A stretch of 6,953 bases of DNA from a bacterium (GCA_029977305.1 JAPOLF010000105.1:1-6953), one strand, 5' to 3'. Positions 1 to 6,028 are shown, counted from the first letter of the stretch. Translations and numbers: made by a program. Notes: a model not told the origin generated them from the letters alone.

Positions 1-32
1 GACGTGCCGGTACACTCACGGCGCCTAAACCC

Positions 33-37
33 TGGAG
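33..37 (+). promoter_or_regulatory. Ribosome binding site supporting the TTG start at 43
   Basis: TGGAG sits 5 bases upstream of the TTG at 43, and the resulting N-terminus is a compact signal peptide. The alternative GTG at 4 is too close to the window edge for its ribosome binding site to be judged. Confidence 0.4.
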
Positions 38-42
38 ACCTC

Positions 43-1263
43 TTGAGACGCTTCGCCACCCTTGCAATGTTCTGCTTCGCGCTCGCGGTCGCGTCGTGCG
101 CGGACGCGGAGGCCGTCTGCACCGCCTACACCTTCGGCTGGCCGGGCGAGTTCTGTCTCCTGCCGACGGGTGCCGCATGTCTCAACGATGGGGAGTGTGC
201 CTCCGGCCTCTGCACCCTCGCCGGGTGTGCCGAGACCTGCACGGTGTGCGCGGACGGTTGCCCGCACACGACGATCGGTGCGGCGGTGGCGGCAGCACCC
301 GAAGACGGGGTGATCGGCGTGGCTCCCGGCTCCTACGACGAGGCGGTGATCTTCGAAGAGCGAACCATCTTGCGCCGGTGCGGAAGTCGCGGCGAGGTGC
401 TGTGGACCACCACCGACCCAGACGCGCCGATCATCACCGTGCGGCCAGACCAACTGGTGGGGATCAACGGCCTCACCCTCATCGGCGGGGTCGACTACTC
501 CACGGCGTCCTTGGTGCTGGTGGAGGAGGCGGTCGCAGAGAGCTGGTCCTGGTCCAGCTTCTTTGCGGCGAACAGCACCTTTCGCGACTACCGCGGTGCC
601 CACTCCGCCGTGCGCATGATCGGCAAGGTCTCCTACATCTTCGAGCAATGCACTTTTGAGAATCTCCAGGCGGAAGGGCCCGGCGGCGCCATCAGCTTCG
701 AGACCCCGCTTGCCGATGGCTACGGCACGATTGCCCGGAGCACGTTCTCTGGCTGCCAAGCCGGGTGGGACAACCAAGGAGCGCCGACGCAATTCGGTGG
801 GGCGATCGGGCTCGGCGGCGCGGATATGACCATCGAGGAATCGACGTTCGTGGGCAACCGAGCAATTGCAGGAGGGGCGATCGCCCTTCTTGCTGATGGT
901 GATCTCACCATCCGGGACTCGCTGCTGCACAACAACGAGGCCACCGGCAGCAACGTGGCGGCGGCCGTCGGCGGGGCAATCCTGCTGGCGTCGTTCACCG
1001 CGCCGGAGGTGGTTTCGACGGTGAAGCTCTCGGGGAGCACCCGGGTGGTCGACAACATCGCGTCCGACGGTGGGGGCGGAATCGCCGTGCAGTATGGCTT
1101 CCTGGTGGGCTCGGATCTCGCGTCGTCCACCCGCGTGCCAGTTGCACCCGTCTACCACGTCACCGGGGCGAACAGTCGCGTCTACCGCAACGTCGCCGAC
1201 CCGCAATGCGTGCGCTCCGTGGACGGCGTGACCTGGACCGAGGTGGTCAACTGCGCGCTGTGA
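43..1263 (+). CDS. Cys-rich predicted lipoprotein with right-handed beta-helix (pectin-lyase-like) domain
   Basis: Secreted surface protein of unknown substrate. From the TTG at 43 it is 406 residues. Residues 1-18 are a short signal peptide (RR, then a hydrophobic stretch) ending in a lipobox-like V-A-S-C, so lipidation at Cys19 is likely. Residues 26-73 hold nine cysteines, including 'ACLNDGECASGLC', and end in 'VCADGCPHTTI'. This leads into 'APGSYDEAV', the usual opening of a beta-helix (compare 'GPGEY' in the gene at 4655). The body carries spaced GGAI motifs near residues 214, 252, 277 and 310, a GGGI near 344, and an 'FVGN' before one of them. This GGA(I)/FxxN style resembles chlamydial Pmp repeats and other parallel beta-helix proteins. 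The TTG was chosen because TGGAG lies 5 bases upstream and gives a compact lipoprotein signal. The frame is open to the window start and a GTG at 4 is an alternative, giving 419 residues. No catalytic residues of a polysaccharide lyase are recognisable, so an enzymatic role is not claimed. Confidence 0.75.
   Translation: MRRFATLAMFCFALAVASCADAEAVCTAYTFGWPGEFCLLPTGAACLNDGECASGLCTLAGCAETCTVCADGCPHTTIGAAVAAAPEDGVIGVAPGSYDEAVIFEERTILRRCGSRGEVLWTTTDPDAPIITVRPDQLVGINGLTLIGGVDYSTASLVLVEEAVAESWSWSSFFAANSTFRDYRGAHSAVRMIGKVSYIFEQCTFENLQAEGPGGAISFETPLADGYGTIARSTFSGCQAGWDNQGAPTQFGGAIGLGGADMTIEESTFVGNRAIAGGAIALLADGDLTIRDSLLHNNEATGSNVAAAVGGAILLASFTAPEVVSTVKLSGSTRVVDNIASDGGGGIAVQYGFLVGSDLASSTRVPVAPVYHVTGANSRVYRNVADPQCVRSVDGVTWTEVVNCAL
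682..1092 (+). repeat. Degenerate GGAI-type beta-helix repeats within the lipoprotein
   Basis: Five glycine motifs (four GGAI, then GGGI) recur every 25-38 residues and alternate with 'xxFxxC/N' strands such as 'STFSGC' and 'STFVGN'. They mark successive turns of a parallel beta-helix. The repetition is visible in protein but is weak in the DNA. Confidence 0.5.
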
Positions 1264-1284
1264 TCCGCTGAGCCACCAAGAACG

Positions 1285-1315
1285 AAGGCCCCGTCGAGCA
1301 TCGACGGGGTCTTCT
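1285..1315 (+). terminator. Rho-independent-type terminator after the lipoprotein gene
   Basis: A perfect 9-bp stem (CCCCGTCGA, 1289-1297, with TCGACGGGG, 1301-1309) encloses a GCA loop. The stem extends outward to about 13 bp through G-C, G-U and A-T pairs, and a T-rich TCTTCTGCTGT follows. It starts 22 bases after the stop at 1263. The A-rich left flank means it could also work on the other strand, but no minus-strand gene needs it there. Confidence 0.8.
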
Positions 1316-1352
1316 GCTGTCTGATGCGTGGTGAATCTCGTGTAGCAAGGAT

Positions 1353-1383
1353 TTGGCAGAGCGGCCGATCGCACTCCTATGAT
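1353..1383 (+). promoter_or_regulatory. Candidate sigma70-type promoter for the dirigent-like gene
   Basis: TTGGCA (1353-1358) and TATGAT (1378-1383) each match 5 of 6 consensus bases, with a 19-base spacer, slightly longer than ideal. Transcription would start near 1390, giving a leader of about 50 bases before the ATG at 1439. The site lies downstream of the preceding terminator, as expected for an independent unit. Confidence 0.5.
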
Positions 1384-1423
1384 GGCCTGATGTCACCGCA
1401 CGCGCGGGATGACCATCATCACC

Positions 1424-1431
1424 AAAAGGAG
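1424..1431 (+). promoter_or_regulatory. Strong ribosome binding site fixing the start at 1439
   Basis: AAAAGGAG lies 7 bases upstream of the ATG at 1439. It sits inside the longer reading frame that begins at an upstream ATG (1409), so the upstream ATG is unlikely to be the true start. Confidence 0.75.
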
Positions 1432-1438
1432 CACGACC

Positions 1439-1936
1439 ATGCGCACGAAGTCACTGTTGATCACCGCCGCTGCCGGGGCCATGTTGCTGACCGGCACGAT
1501 CGCCGCGACGGGCATCGTCCGCGCTGACGACCACGTGATGGTCGTTCAGCAGGCCGCCCCGAATCTCGTCGATCTTGATCTTGGTCCGAAGCTGCACAGC
1601 CACGGTGATGCGCTCCTCTTCGGCGCCGAGGTGACCACAGACGAGGGCGACACCGGCAGGCTGCAAGGGATGCTCGTCACGCTGGAATTCACCAAAGATG
1701 GCTCGATGTCCGTCGAGAACCGCATTGGCCACCTGCAGTTCACCTTCGAAGACGGCACGATCCTCGTCGCCGGCCTGACCTCCTACCCGCAGGGGGAGCA
1801 GGAGATGGATGAAGGCGATCCGCAGCCGCGGGCGATCATCGGCGGCACCGGGGCGTTCATGGGGGTTGGTGGGCAGATGGTCACCGAGCGCAACGACGAT
1901 GGCACCTACACCCACACCTTGACCTTCGCCGACTAA
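1439..1936 (+). CDS. Secreted dirigent / allene-oxide-cyclase-like beta-barrel protein
   Basis: A 165-residue exported protein. Residues 1-29 form a Sec signal peptide (MRTK, a hydrophobic core, cleavage after V-R-A and before the DD). The mature part has no cysteine and reads as a run of beta strands: 'GDALLFGAEV' near 56-65, 'LVTLEF', 'HLQFTFEDGTILVAG', and near the C-terminus 'AIIGGTGAFMGVGGQM' (132-147). The GGTGAFxGxxG stretch after 'FEDGT' is the hallmark arrangement of dirigent and allene oxide cyclase barrel proteins, where plant members guide stereoselective radical coupling or cyclisation and bacterial members are mostly uncharacterised. Family assignment comes from this pattern only, so substrate and activity are unknown. 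The ATG at 1439 is preferred over that at 1409 because it has the ribosome binding site and a clean signal peptide. The gene stands alone between a terminator and the convergent regulator gene. Confidence 0.8.
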   Translation: MRTKSLLITAAAGAMLLTGTIAATGIVRADDHVMVVQQAAPNLVDLDLGPKLHSHGDALLFGAEVTTDEGDTGRLQGMLVTLEFTKDGSMSVENRIGHLQFTFEDGTILVAGLTSYPQGEQEMDEGDPQPRAIIGGTGAFMGVGGQMVTERNDDGTYTHTLTFAD

Positions 1937-1960
1937 GCAGCCACTGATTTTTCCCGACGT

Positions 1961-2000
1961 GGCGCTGCCGGGGGCGCCCTTTGGCGAGCATTCGCTCGTC
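1961..2000. other. Convergent intergenic hairpins, possible weak terminators
   Basis: The gap between the stops of the dirigent-like gene and the minus-strand regulator holds two small hairpins. One is GGCGC (1961-1965) with GCGCC (1974-1978). The other is GGCGAGC (1983-1989) with GCTCGTC (1994-2000), which includes one G-U pair. Neither is followed by a good T tract on either strand; the TTTTT at 1948-1952 precedes them on the plus strand. Termination here is possible but not shown. Confidence 0.25.
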
Positions 2001-4367
2001 CTAGGGACGCTCGCCGGCAGCTTCGCGCGGAAGCACCGCAGGCGCAGCCGGCGCGAGCGCCACGGCCTCGGTGAGGGTCATCGTTCGGCCAGCCTCGATC
2101 CACTGCCCGGAGCGCGATCCATAGCGCTCCTCGAGGTCCGCGCACAGGTGGTCGATGATGCCGCGCCAGTAGCCGTCGATCTCCACCGACTGCGATTCCC
2201 CCAAGGCGAGGGCCAATCCGATCCAGCGGCCGGTGCGCTCGTCGACCGGAACGAGGAGCGCCGTGGCACGGGCGATGCCCAGCAGCGGCAGGATCGCCAT
2301 GCCCTCGAGGCCGAGACGACCTGCCAAGACGAGGGACTTGGCGAGCATCGCCGTCCCCTGCTCCACCTCACCGAGATCGACCAACGCGGCACCCATGCGG
2401 GTGATCGGGAGAAACTGCTCGAGCACACAGCCGGTGGACTCCGCGATCGCCAGCGCCTCCCGCAGGAAAGGCAGCGCCTCGGCGTTGGCTCCGGTCTCCT
2501 GGTGGACCGCGCCGATCAGTTGCACCAGGCTCCATCGCATCTGCGGCGGCGCCGCATCGTCAAGTCGGGCGAGCGCGCGCACCAGCGGGGCATCGACGAT
2601 CGGCTCGTCTGGCGCGGTGATCACCTTCAACAACCAGGTGAGGATGTCCGCACGCGCGGCGAGGACGGAATCGTCCTCTGCGTCAGCGACGATCCGCAGG
2701 CGGCGCGTGAGTTCCGCGCACTCCGCGACATCACCCTGCCGATAGGCGAAGTACCCGGCCCAGAACAGCGACTCACCGAGGAGGCGCTGCGGGAGATCGA
2801 TCCCCTCGGCCGTGGTGCGCGCGAGGCGGAAGGAGGCGCGGGCGTCGGAGAGATGGCCGCGGCAGTCGTGGAAGTGGTGCAGGGCGCAAAGCGCGCGGAG
2901 CGCGTGGGCGGACTCACCCATCTCGCAGGCATCGGCGATGGCGCGATGGATGTTGACGTACTCCCGTTCGACGGCGTCCAGTGCCGGCAGGGGATCACGC
3001 CCCGCAATGGCCAGTGCCTGCTCCTCGGCGAAACGCAGCATCACCCGGGCGTGCGCACGCACCACCGCTTCACGATCCGGTGCGCGACGGAGCATCGCCA
3101 GCGCGGCGAACCGCACTGGCTCAAGCATGCGGAATCGCGGATCGCCGCCGGGGCCGGGCACCACCAAGTTGCTGTTGATCAGTGACGGCAGTGCCTTCAC
3201 CAGATCGGGCTCGCCGAGATGCCGGGCGACGTTACCGAGCAGCTCGAGCGTGAATCCGCCGTGGAAGGCCCCGAGGAGGAGGAACAGGCGCTGCGCGTGC
3301 GCAGGGAGGAGATCGACGCTCCATGCGATGGCGCGGTCCACGGTCTCGAAGCGGGCAATGCCATCACGTCGGCCTTGAGCAAGCAGCGAGATGCCGACGC
3401 TGTCCATCATCGCCGCGATGGTCGCGACGGGCATGCTCGCCGTCTGGGCAGCGGCCAGTTCGATCGCCAAGGGCAGACCGTCCACCTGCCGCACGATCCG
3501 TGCTGCCTCCTGTGGGAGGAACGCCTCCGCTGGGACATGGACCTCGGCGGCACGGCGAAAGAGGGCGACCGCCGGGTTTGCCTCAAGGTCCTCCACCAGC
3601 GCATTCTCATCCGGGAGCGGCAACGGCTGCACCCAGACGACCCGCTCGCCGGACACCCGCAGCGTCTCCCGCGAGGTCACCAGCATCACCATCTGCGGCA
3701 GCGCACGCGCCAGTTCGGCAAGCTGCGGGGCGATCTCGATGACGTGCTCCACGTTGTCGAGCACGAGCAGCACCGAGCGGTCCTCGAGGACCGCAACGAG
3801 GCGATGCATCGGATCGGCGATGTCCTCGGTGGGCACCCCGGCGGCGCGCAGGATCGCGGGCAGGACACCGTCGGCGTGACCGACTTCGTCGAGCCGCACC
3901 CAGATGAGCTCCCGTTGCTGTCCGGGCCGTCGCGCGATCTCCCACGCAAGTCGCGTCTTCCCCACTCCTCCCGGCCCGACCAGCACCACCAATCGCTCAC
4001 CTGCGGCGAGCGACGCGCGGATCTCCGCGACTTCCCGTTCGCGACCGAGGATCGGCAGGACCGGTTGATCCGGATGGCGAAGATGGCGCGGACGTCCGAA
4101 CCGTTTCGCCCGGCTGACGCACGCGAAGAACGCGGCGCGTTCCTCGGGATCGTGCGTCAGGGCATCGGCCAGAAGGGTCGCCGATGTGGCCTGCGGGGCG
4201 GCGCGAAGTCCGCGCTCGAGATCGCTGACGGTGCGGGCGGAGACCCCTGACCTCGCGGCGAGATCCTCCTGCGTGAGGCCGGCCCGCAGCCGCAGGTCCC
4301 GCAGCAGCGCGGCGAACGAGGCGTCCCATGGAAGGGTGTTGTCGGTGGGGTGGGCAGCTGATCGCAT
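2001..4367 (-). CDS. XRE-family HTH / STAND (NB-ARC-like) ATPase transcriptional regulator with TPR-like C-terminus
   Basis: A predicted cytoplasmic signal-integrating regulator of 788 residues. Residues about 18-55 form an XRE/Cro helix-turn-helix ('LRLRAGLTQEDLAARSGVS', 'TVSDLERG') for DNA binding. After a linker comes 'ILGREREV' (106-113), the usual entry to a STAND ATPase. Walker A is GPGGVGKT (131-138), Walker B 'LLVLDNVEH' (200-208), a sensor-like 'VTSRE' (230-234), and 'GLPLAIELA' (297-305) is the GLPL motif. The rest, about 450-780, is Ala/Leu-rich helical and TPR-like, probably where a ligand or partner is sensed. All ATPase motifs look intact. The ATG at 4367 was chosen because it puts the HTH at the normal distance from the N-terminus. 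The frame stays open to a GTG at 4553, but those extra residues look like translated intergenic DNA. There is no convincing ribosome binding site at 4367. The gene is divergent from the beta-helix gene at 4655, which makes that gene and its own promoter plausible targets (inference). The ligand is unknown. Confidence 0.88.
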   Translation of the reverse strand: MRSAAHPTDNTLPWDASFAALLRDLRLRAGLTQEDLAARSGVSARTVSDLERGLRAAPQATSATLLADALTHDPEERAAFFACVSRAKRFGRPRHLRHPDQPVLPILGREREVAEIRASLAAGERLVVLVGPGGVGKTRLAWEIARRPGQQRELIWVRLDEVGHADGVLPAILRAAGVPTEDIADPMHRLVAVLEDRSVLLVLDNVEHVIEIAPQLAELARALPQMVMLVTSRETLRVSGERVVWVQPLPLPDENALVEDLEANPAVALFRRAAEVHVPAEAFLPQEAARIVRQVDGLPLAIELAAAQTASMPVATIAAMMDSVGISLLAQGRRDGIARFETVDRAIAWSVDLLPAHAQRLFLLLGAFHGGFTLELLGNVARHLGEPDLVKALPSLINSNLVVPGPGGDPRFRMLEPVRFAALAMLRRAPDREAVVRAHARVMLRFAEEQALAIAGRDPLPALDAVEREYVNIHRAIADACEMGESAHALRALCALHHFHDCRGHLSDARASFRLARTTAEGIDLPQRLLGESLFWAGYFAYRQGDVAECAELTRRLRIVADAEDDSVLAARADILTWLLKVITAPDEPIVDAPLVRALARLDDAAPPQMRWSLVQLIGAVHQETGANAEALPFLREALAIAESTGCVLEQFLPITRMGAALVDLGEVEQGTAMLAKSLVLAGRLGLEGMAILPLLGIARATALLVPVDERTGRWIGLALALGESQSVEIDGYWRGIIDHLCADLEERYGSRSGQWIEAGRTMTLTEAVALAPAAPAVLPREAAGERP

Positions 4368-4558
4368 GCACCGGATTTTCGCACAGGCGGTGCGCCGTGT
4401 GACCCCGATCACCTTGGTGAATCCGTCGTTCCCGCGGGGAAAACTCCGGTGGAAATTCGGTGAGTGCGGTGAATGGATCGTCGAAGCGGGCACAAATGAT
4501 GGTGGGTGATTCGCATGGTCTCGCCGTGCCCCACGCAGGAAGATCGTCTTCACGGGAT

Positions 4559-4597
4559 GCCGTGCCCGATGAGTCCCCCCTCATTCACGGGCATGGC
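4559..4597 (+). promoter_or_regulatory. Long imperfect hairpin upstream of the Tat-type beta-helix gene
   Basis: GCCGTGCCCG (4559-4568) pairs with CGGGCATGGC (4588-4597) over 10 bp with one G-U. After a three-base bulge (4585-4587), ATGAG (4569-4573) pairs with CTCAT (4580-4584) around a six-base, C-rich loop. It ends 57 bases before the ATG at 4655. If transcribed it would be a stable leader structure. It has no T tract and matches no riboswitch class I can name. Confidence 0.45.
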
Positions 4598-4641
4598 ACT
4601 CCGTCACACCGTGGGAGGGGGCCGCCCCGCAACCGTCAGCC

Positions 4642-4649
4642 GGAGGGAG
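4642..4649 (+). promoter_or_regulatory. Ribosome binding site fixing the start at 4655
   Basis: GGAGGGAG ends 5 bases before the ATG at 4655. The same frame is open back to 4460, but only this ATG has both the ribosome binding site and an export signal right behind it. Confidence 0.8.
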
Positions 4650-4654
4650 TCGTC

Positions 4655-5893
4655 ATGGATCAATCACGATTCGATCGCCTCGCCCGCATCTTGGGCGCTG
4701 CCGCAACTCGTCGCGCCGCGGTGCGCGGGGTGCTCGCGGGGATGACCGGTATCGGCATGCTCGGAGTGGCCGAGGCGGGGCCGTCCCGGCGGCACGAAAA
4801 GCTCGCCTGCCGCAACGCCAACGCCGAATGCACCAGCGGCGAGCAGTGTTGCTCCGGCAGCTGCGTGCCGCGCTTCGGAGGCACTGGCTTCCGCTGCGCC
4901 CGCGCACACGGTGGCAAGAAGAAGAACAAGAAGAACAGCGGCGGCGGCGGGGGCGACACACCAGTGGTCGATTGCACCGCGGCGATGGTCTGCGCCAGCG
5001 GGTGCCCCTACACCTCGATCCAACAAGCGATCGACGTCGTCCTCGACGGCCCCGGGCCCTGGACCATCACCATCGGACCGGGCGAATACGTGGAGAACCT
5101 CACCTCGGTCTACAACGACTCCTTCGTGCTGTCGGGCCTCGATGGCTGCCCCAATCCCGTCGTGTACAACGCGTCCGATGGTCAACGCAACTACCTGAAC
5201 AGCGGGTCGGACACGCAGACGCTGGAGATCCGCAATGTGACCATGGCGCGGAACCAGCAGTGGGCCATCGGAGGTGGCGTCGAAACCGTGGGCAACCTCA
5301 CCCTCAGCGGCACTGCCATTTTGCGTGGTGGGACTATGCCCGCGTATGGTGTAGGCGGATGTGCCCGCGTCGGGAATTCCGAAACCGGCAACTTTGTCAT
5401 GCAGGATGAGGCCCTGATCGAGGGCTGCTCTGCTCATGAGGGCGGCGGGGTCTTCACTGATTCCTACAGCACGGCCCGCCTGACGGACAACGCCGTCATT
5501 CGGGACTGTGTCGCTGTTTCGGCGGGTGGCGGCATCTACGTGTATTACGAGGCCTCGTTGATCATGGAAGGTAACGCGTCCGTCACGGGGAACAGCGCCG
5601 AGGACGATCAGGGCGGCGGAGTACACATCTACGGATTCCAGGACGGAACCTGTCTCACCATGCGCGGAAATGCGTCGGTCACCGACAACAATGCCAGAAC
5701 CGAAGGCGGAGTTGGTGGGGGAATCTACGCTGGACCATGCATCGTCAACCTCGAAGGTACCGCGGAGATCAGTGGAAACACTTCGGATGACGAAGGCGGC
5801 GGGATCTACACCGAAGGGACGCTCAACCAGGGGCCTGGAGTGATCTTCTCCAACAACACCCCGGACGACTGCGCCGGCGCGGGCTGCCCGTAG
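4655..5893 (+). CDS. Tat-type exported beta-helix protein with knottin-like Cys module and Lys-rich linker
   Basis: A 412-residue modular secreted protein of unknown function. Residues 1-41: 'RFDRLARILG', a twin-arginine 'TRRAAVRG' (RR at 19-20), a Gly/Ala/Leu hydrophobic segment and an A-E-A cleavage-like site, suggesting Tat export. Residues 52-81 have the spacing C-x6-C-x5-CC-x3-C-x10-C, as in inhibitor-cystine-knot peptides. Residues 86-100 are a Lys/Asn cluster followed by five glycines. 'VCASGCPYTSIQQAI' (112-126) and 'GPGEY' open a right-handed beta-helix (pectin-lyase-like fold). From about 253 to 401 it has five GGG(I/V)(Y/F/H) motifs, at 263, 291, 320, 354 and 381, with 'NASVTGN'-like strands between them, ending in 'VIFSNNTPDDC'. 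The gene at 43 shares the CAxGCP entry motif and is probably a distant paralogue. No catalytic residues are recognisable; adhesion or carbohydrate binding is only a guess. It has its own terminator and is divergent from the XRE/STAND regulator. Confidence 0.88.
   Translation: MDQSRFDRLARILGAAATRRAAVRGVLAGMTGIGMLGVAEAGPSRRHEKLACRNANAECTSGEQCCSGSCVPRFGGTGFRCARAHGGKKKNKKNSGGGGGDTPVVDCTAAMVCASGCPYTSIQQAIDVVLDGPGPWTITIGPGEYVENLTSVYNDSFVLSGLDGCPNPVVYNASDGQRNYLNSGSDTQTLEIRNVTMARNQQWAIGGGVETVGNLTLSGTAILRGGTMPAYGVGGCARVGNSETGNFVMQDEALIEGCSAHEGGGVFTDSYSTARLTDNAVIRDCVAVSAGGGIYVYYEASLIMEGNASVTGNSAEDDQGGGVHIYGFQDGTCLTMRGNASVTDNNARTEGGVGGGIYAGPCIVNLEGTAEISGNTSDDEGGGIYTEGTLNQGPGVIFSNNTPDDCAGAGCP
5411..5857 (+). 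repeat. Tandem GGG-containing beta-helix repeats
   Basis: Five in-frame repeats of roughly 27-34 residues each carry a strand such as 'NASVTGN', 'NASVTDN' or 'TAEISGN', then an acidic/Ser turn, then GGG(I/V)(Y/F/H). Two adjacent copies share 'GNASVT' exactly, which suggests fairly recent internal duplication or strong structural constraint. Confidence 0.65.
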
Positions 5894-5921
5894 GCGAACC
5901 CCTTTACGCCTCCAAAGGAAT

Positions 5922-5958
5922 CCGACGCCCCCGCGGATCTCGCGGGGGCGTCGGTGTG
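5922..5958 (+). terminator. Strong hairpin terminator after the beta-helix gene
   Basis: A perfect 14-bp stem (CCGACGCCCCCGCG, 5922-5935, with CGCGGGGGCGTCGG, 5941-5954) encloses a GATCT loop, 28 bases after the stop. The tail (TGTGTCTGG) is only moderately T-rich, but the very stable stem makes termination likely. It separates this gene from manC. Confidence 0.75.
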
Positions 5959-5980
5959 TCTGGCCTGCATGCCAAAGGTG

Positions 5981-6014
5981 GCTGCCGCGGCAGCGAAATT
6001 GCCATTGCTATACT
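5981..6014 (+). promoter_or_regulatory. Candidate manC promoter: extended -10 with palindrome over the -35 region
   Basis: TGC-TATACT gives an extended -10 (hexamer 6009-6014, 5 of 6 consensus). No TTGACA-like box lies 17 bases upstream. Instead a perfect 14-bp palindrome, GCTGCCGCGGCAGC (5981-5994), covers the place of the -35. An extended -10 with a poor -35 often needs an activator, and the palindrome is a suitable dimer site (inference). Transcription would start near 6021. Confidence 0.42.
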
Positions 6015-6028
6015 GCCGGTTCGCGTCA

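Larger units (their letters stand above)
4368..4654. promoter_or_regulatory. Divergent intergenic region between regulator and beta-helix gene
   Basis: This 287-base region must hold the start signals of both divergent genes, but no good sigma70 promoter is visible: between 4460 and 4640 there is essentially no TANNNT hexamer. It contains three short dyads: TCACC-TT-GGTGA (4409-4420), TTCCC-GCG-GGGAA (4429-4441) and GAAGA-TCG-TCTTC (4539-4551). It also has a longer hairpin at 4559-4597. The motif GGTGA(A) recurs at 4416, 4459 and 4468. The first two dyads lie 42-75 bases upstream of the regulator's ATG and are candidate operators for autoregulation. This is inference; a transcription start by an alternative sigma factor is equally possible. 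Confidence 0.4.

Noticed and set aside
25..1374. Long minus-strand open frame (449 codons) opposite the lipoprotein gene
   Set aside because: It is His/Arg/Gly-rich without domain-like patterns, runs through the terminator hairpin, and lies fully antisense to a gene with signal peptide and beta-helix motifs. It is a high-GC shadow frame.
1959..4250. Two long plus-strand open frames (408 and 343 codons) opposite the regulator
   Set aside because: They have His/Arg/Gln-rich, low-information composition and no motifs, while the minus strand carries intact HTH, Walker A, Walker B and GLPL motifs in one frame.
4368..4553. N-terminal extension of the regulator to the GTG at 4553
   Set aside because: The additional 62 residues are not domain-like, would push the HTH far from the N-terminus, and start without a ribosome binding site inside the probable control region.
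4600..4650. Cobalamin-riboswitch-like string 'CCCCGCAACCGT' upstream of the gene at 4655
   Set aside because: It resembles part of the B12 riboswitch core, but the other conserved boxes and the closing 'AGTCAGGA' element are not seen, and the downstream gene has no link to cobalamin.
4460..4654. N-terminal extension of the Tat-type beta-helix protein back to 4460
   Set aside because: The extra 65 codons translate the hairpin and dyads into a nondescript sequence, there is no ribosome binding site at 4460, and the ATG at 4655 has a strong one followed by an export signal.
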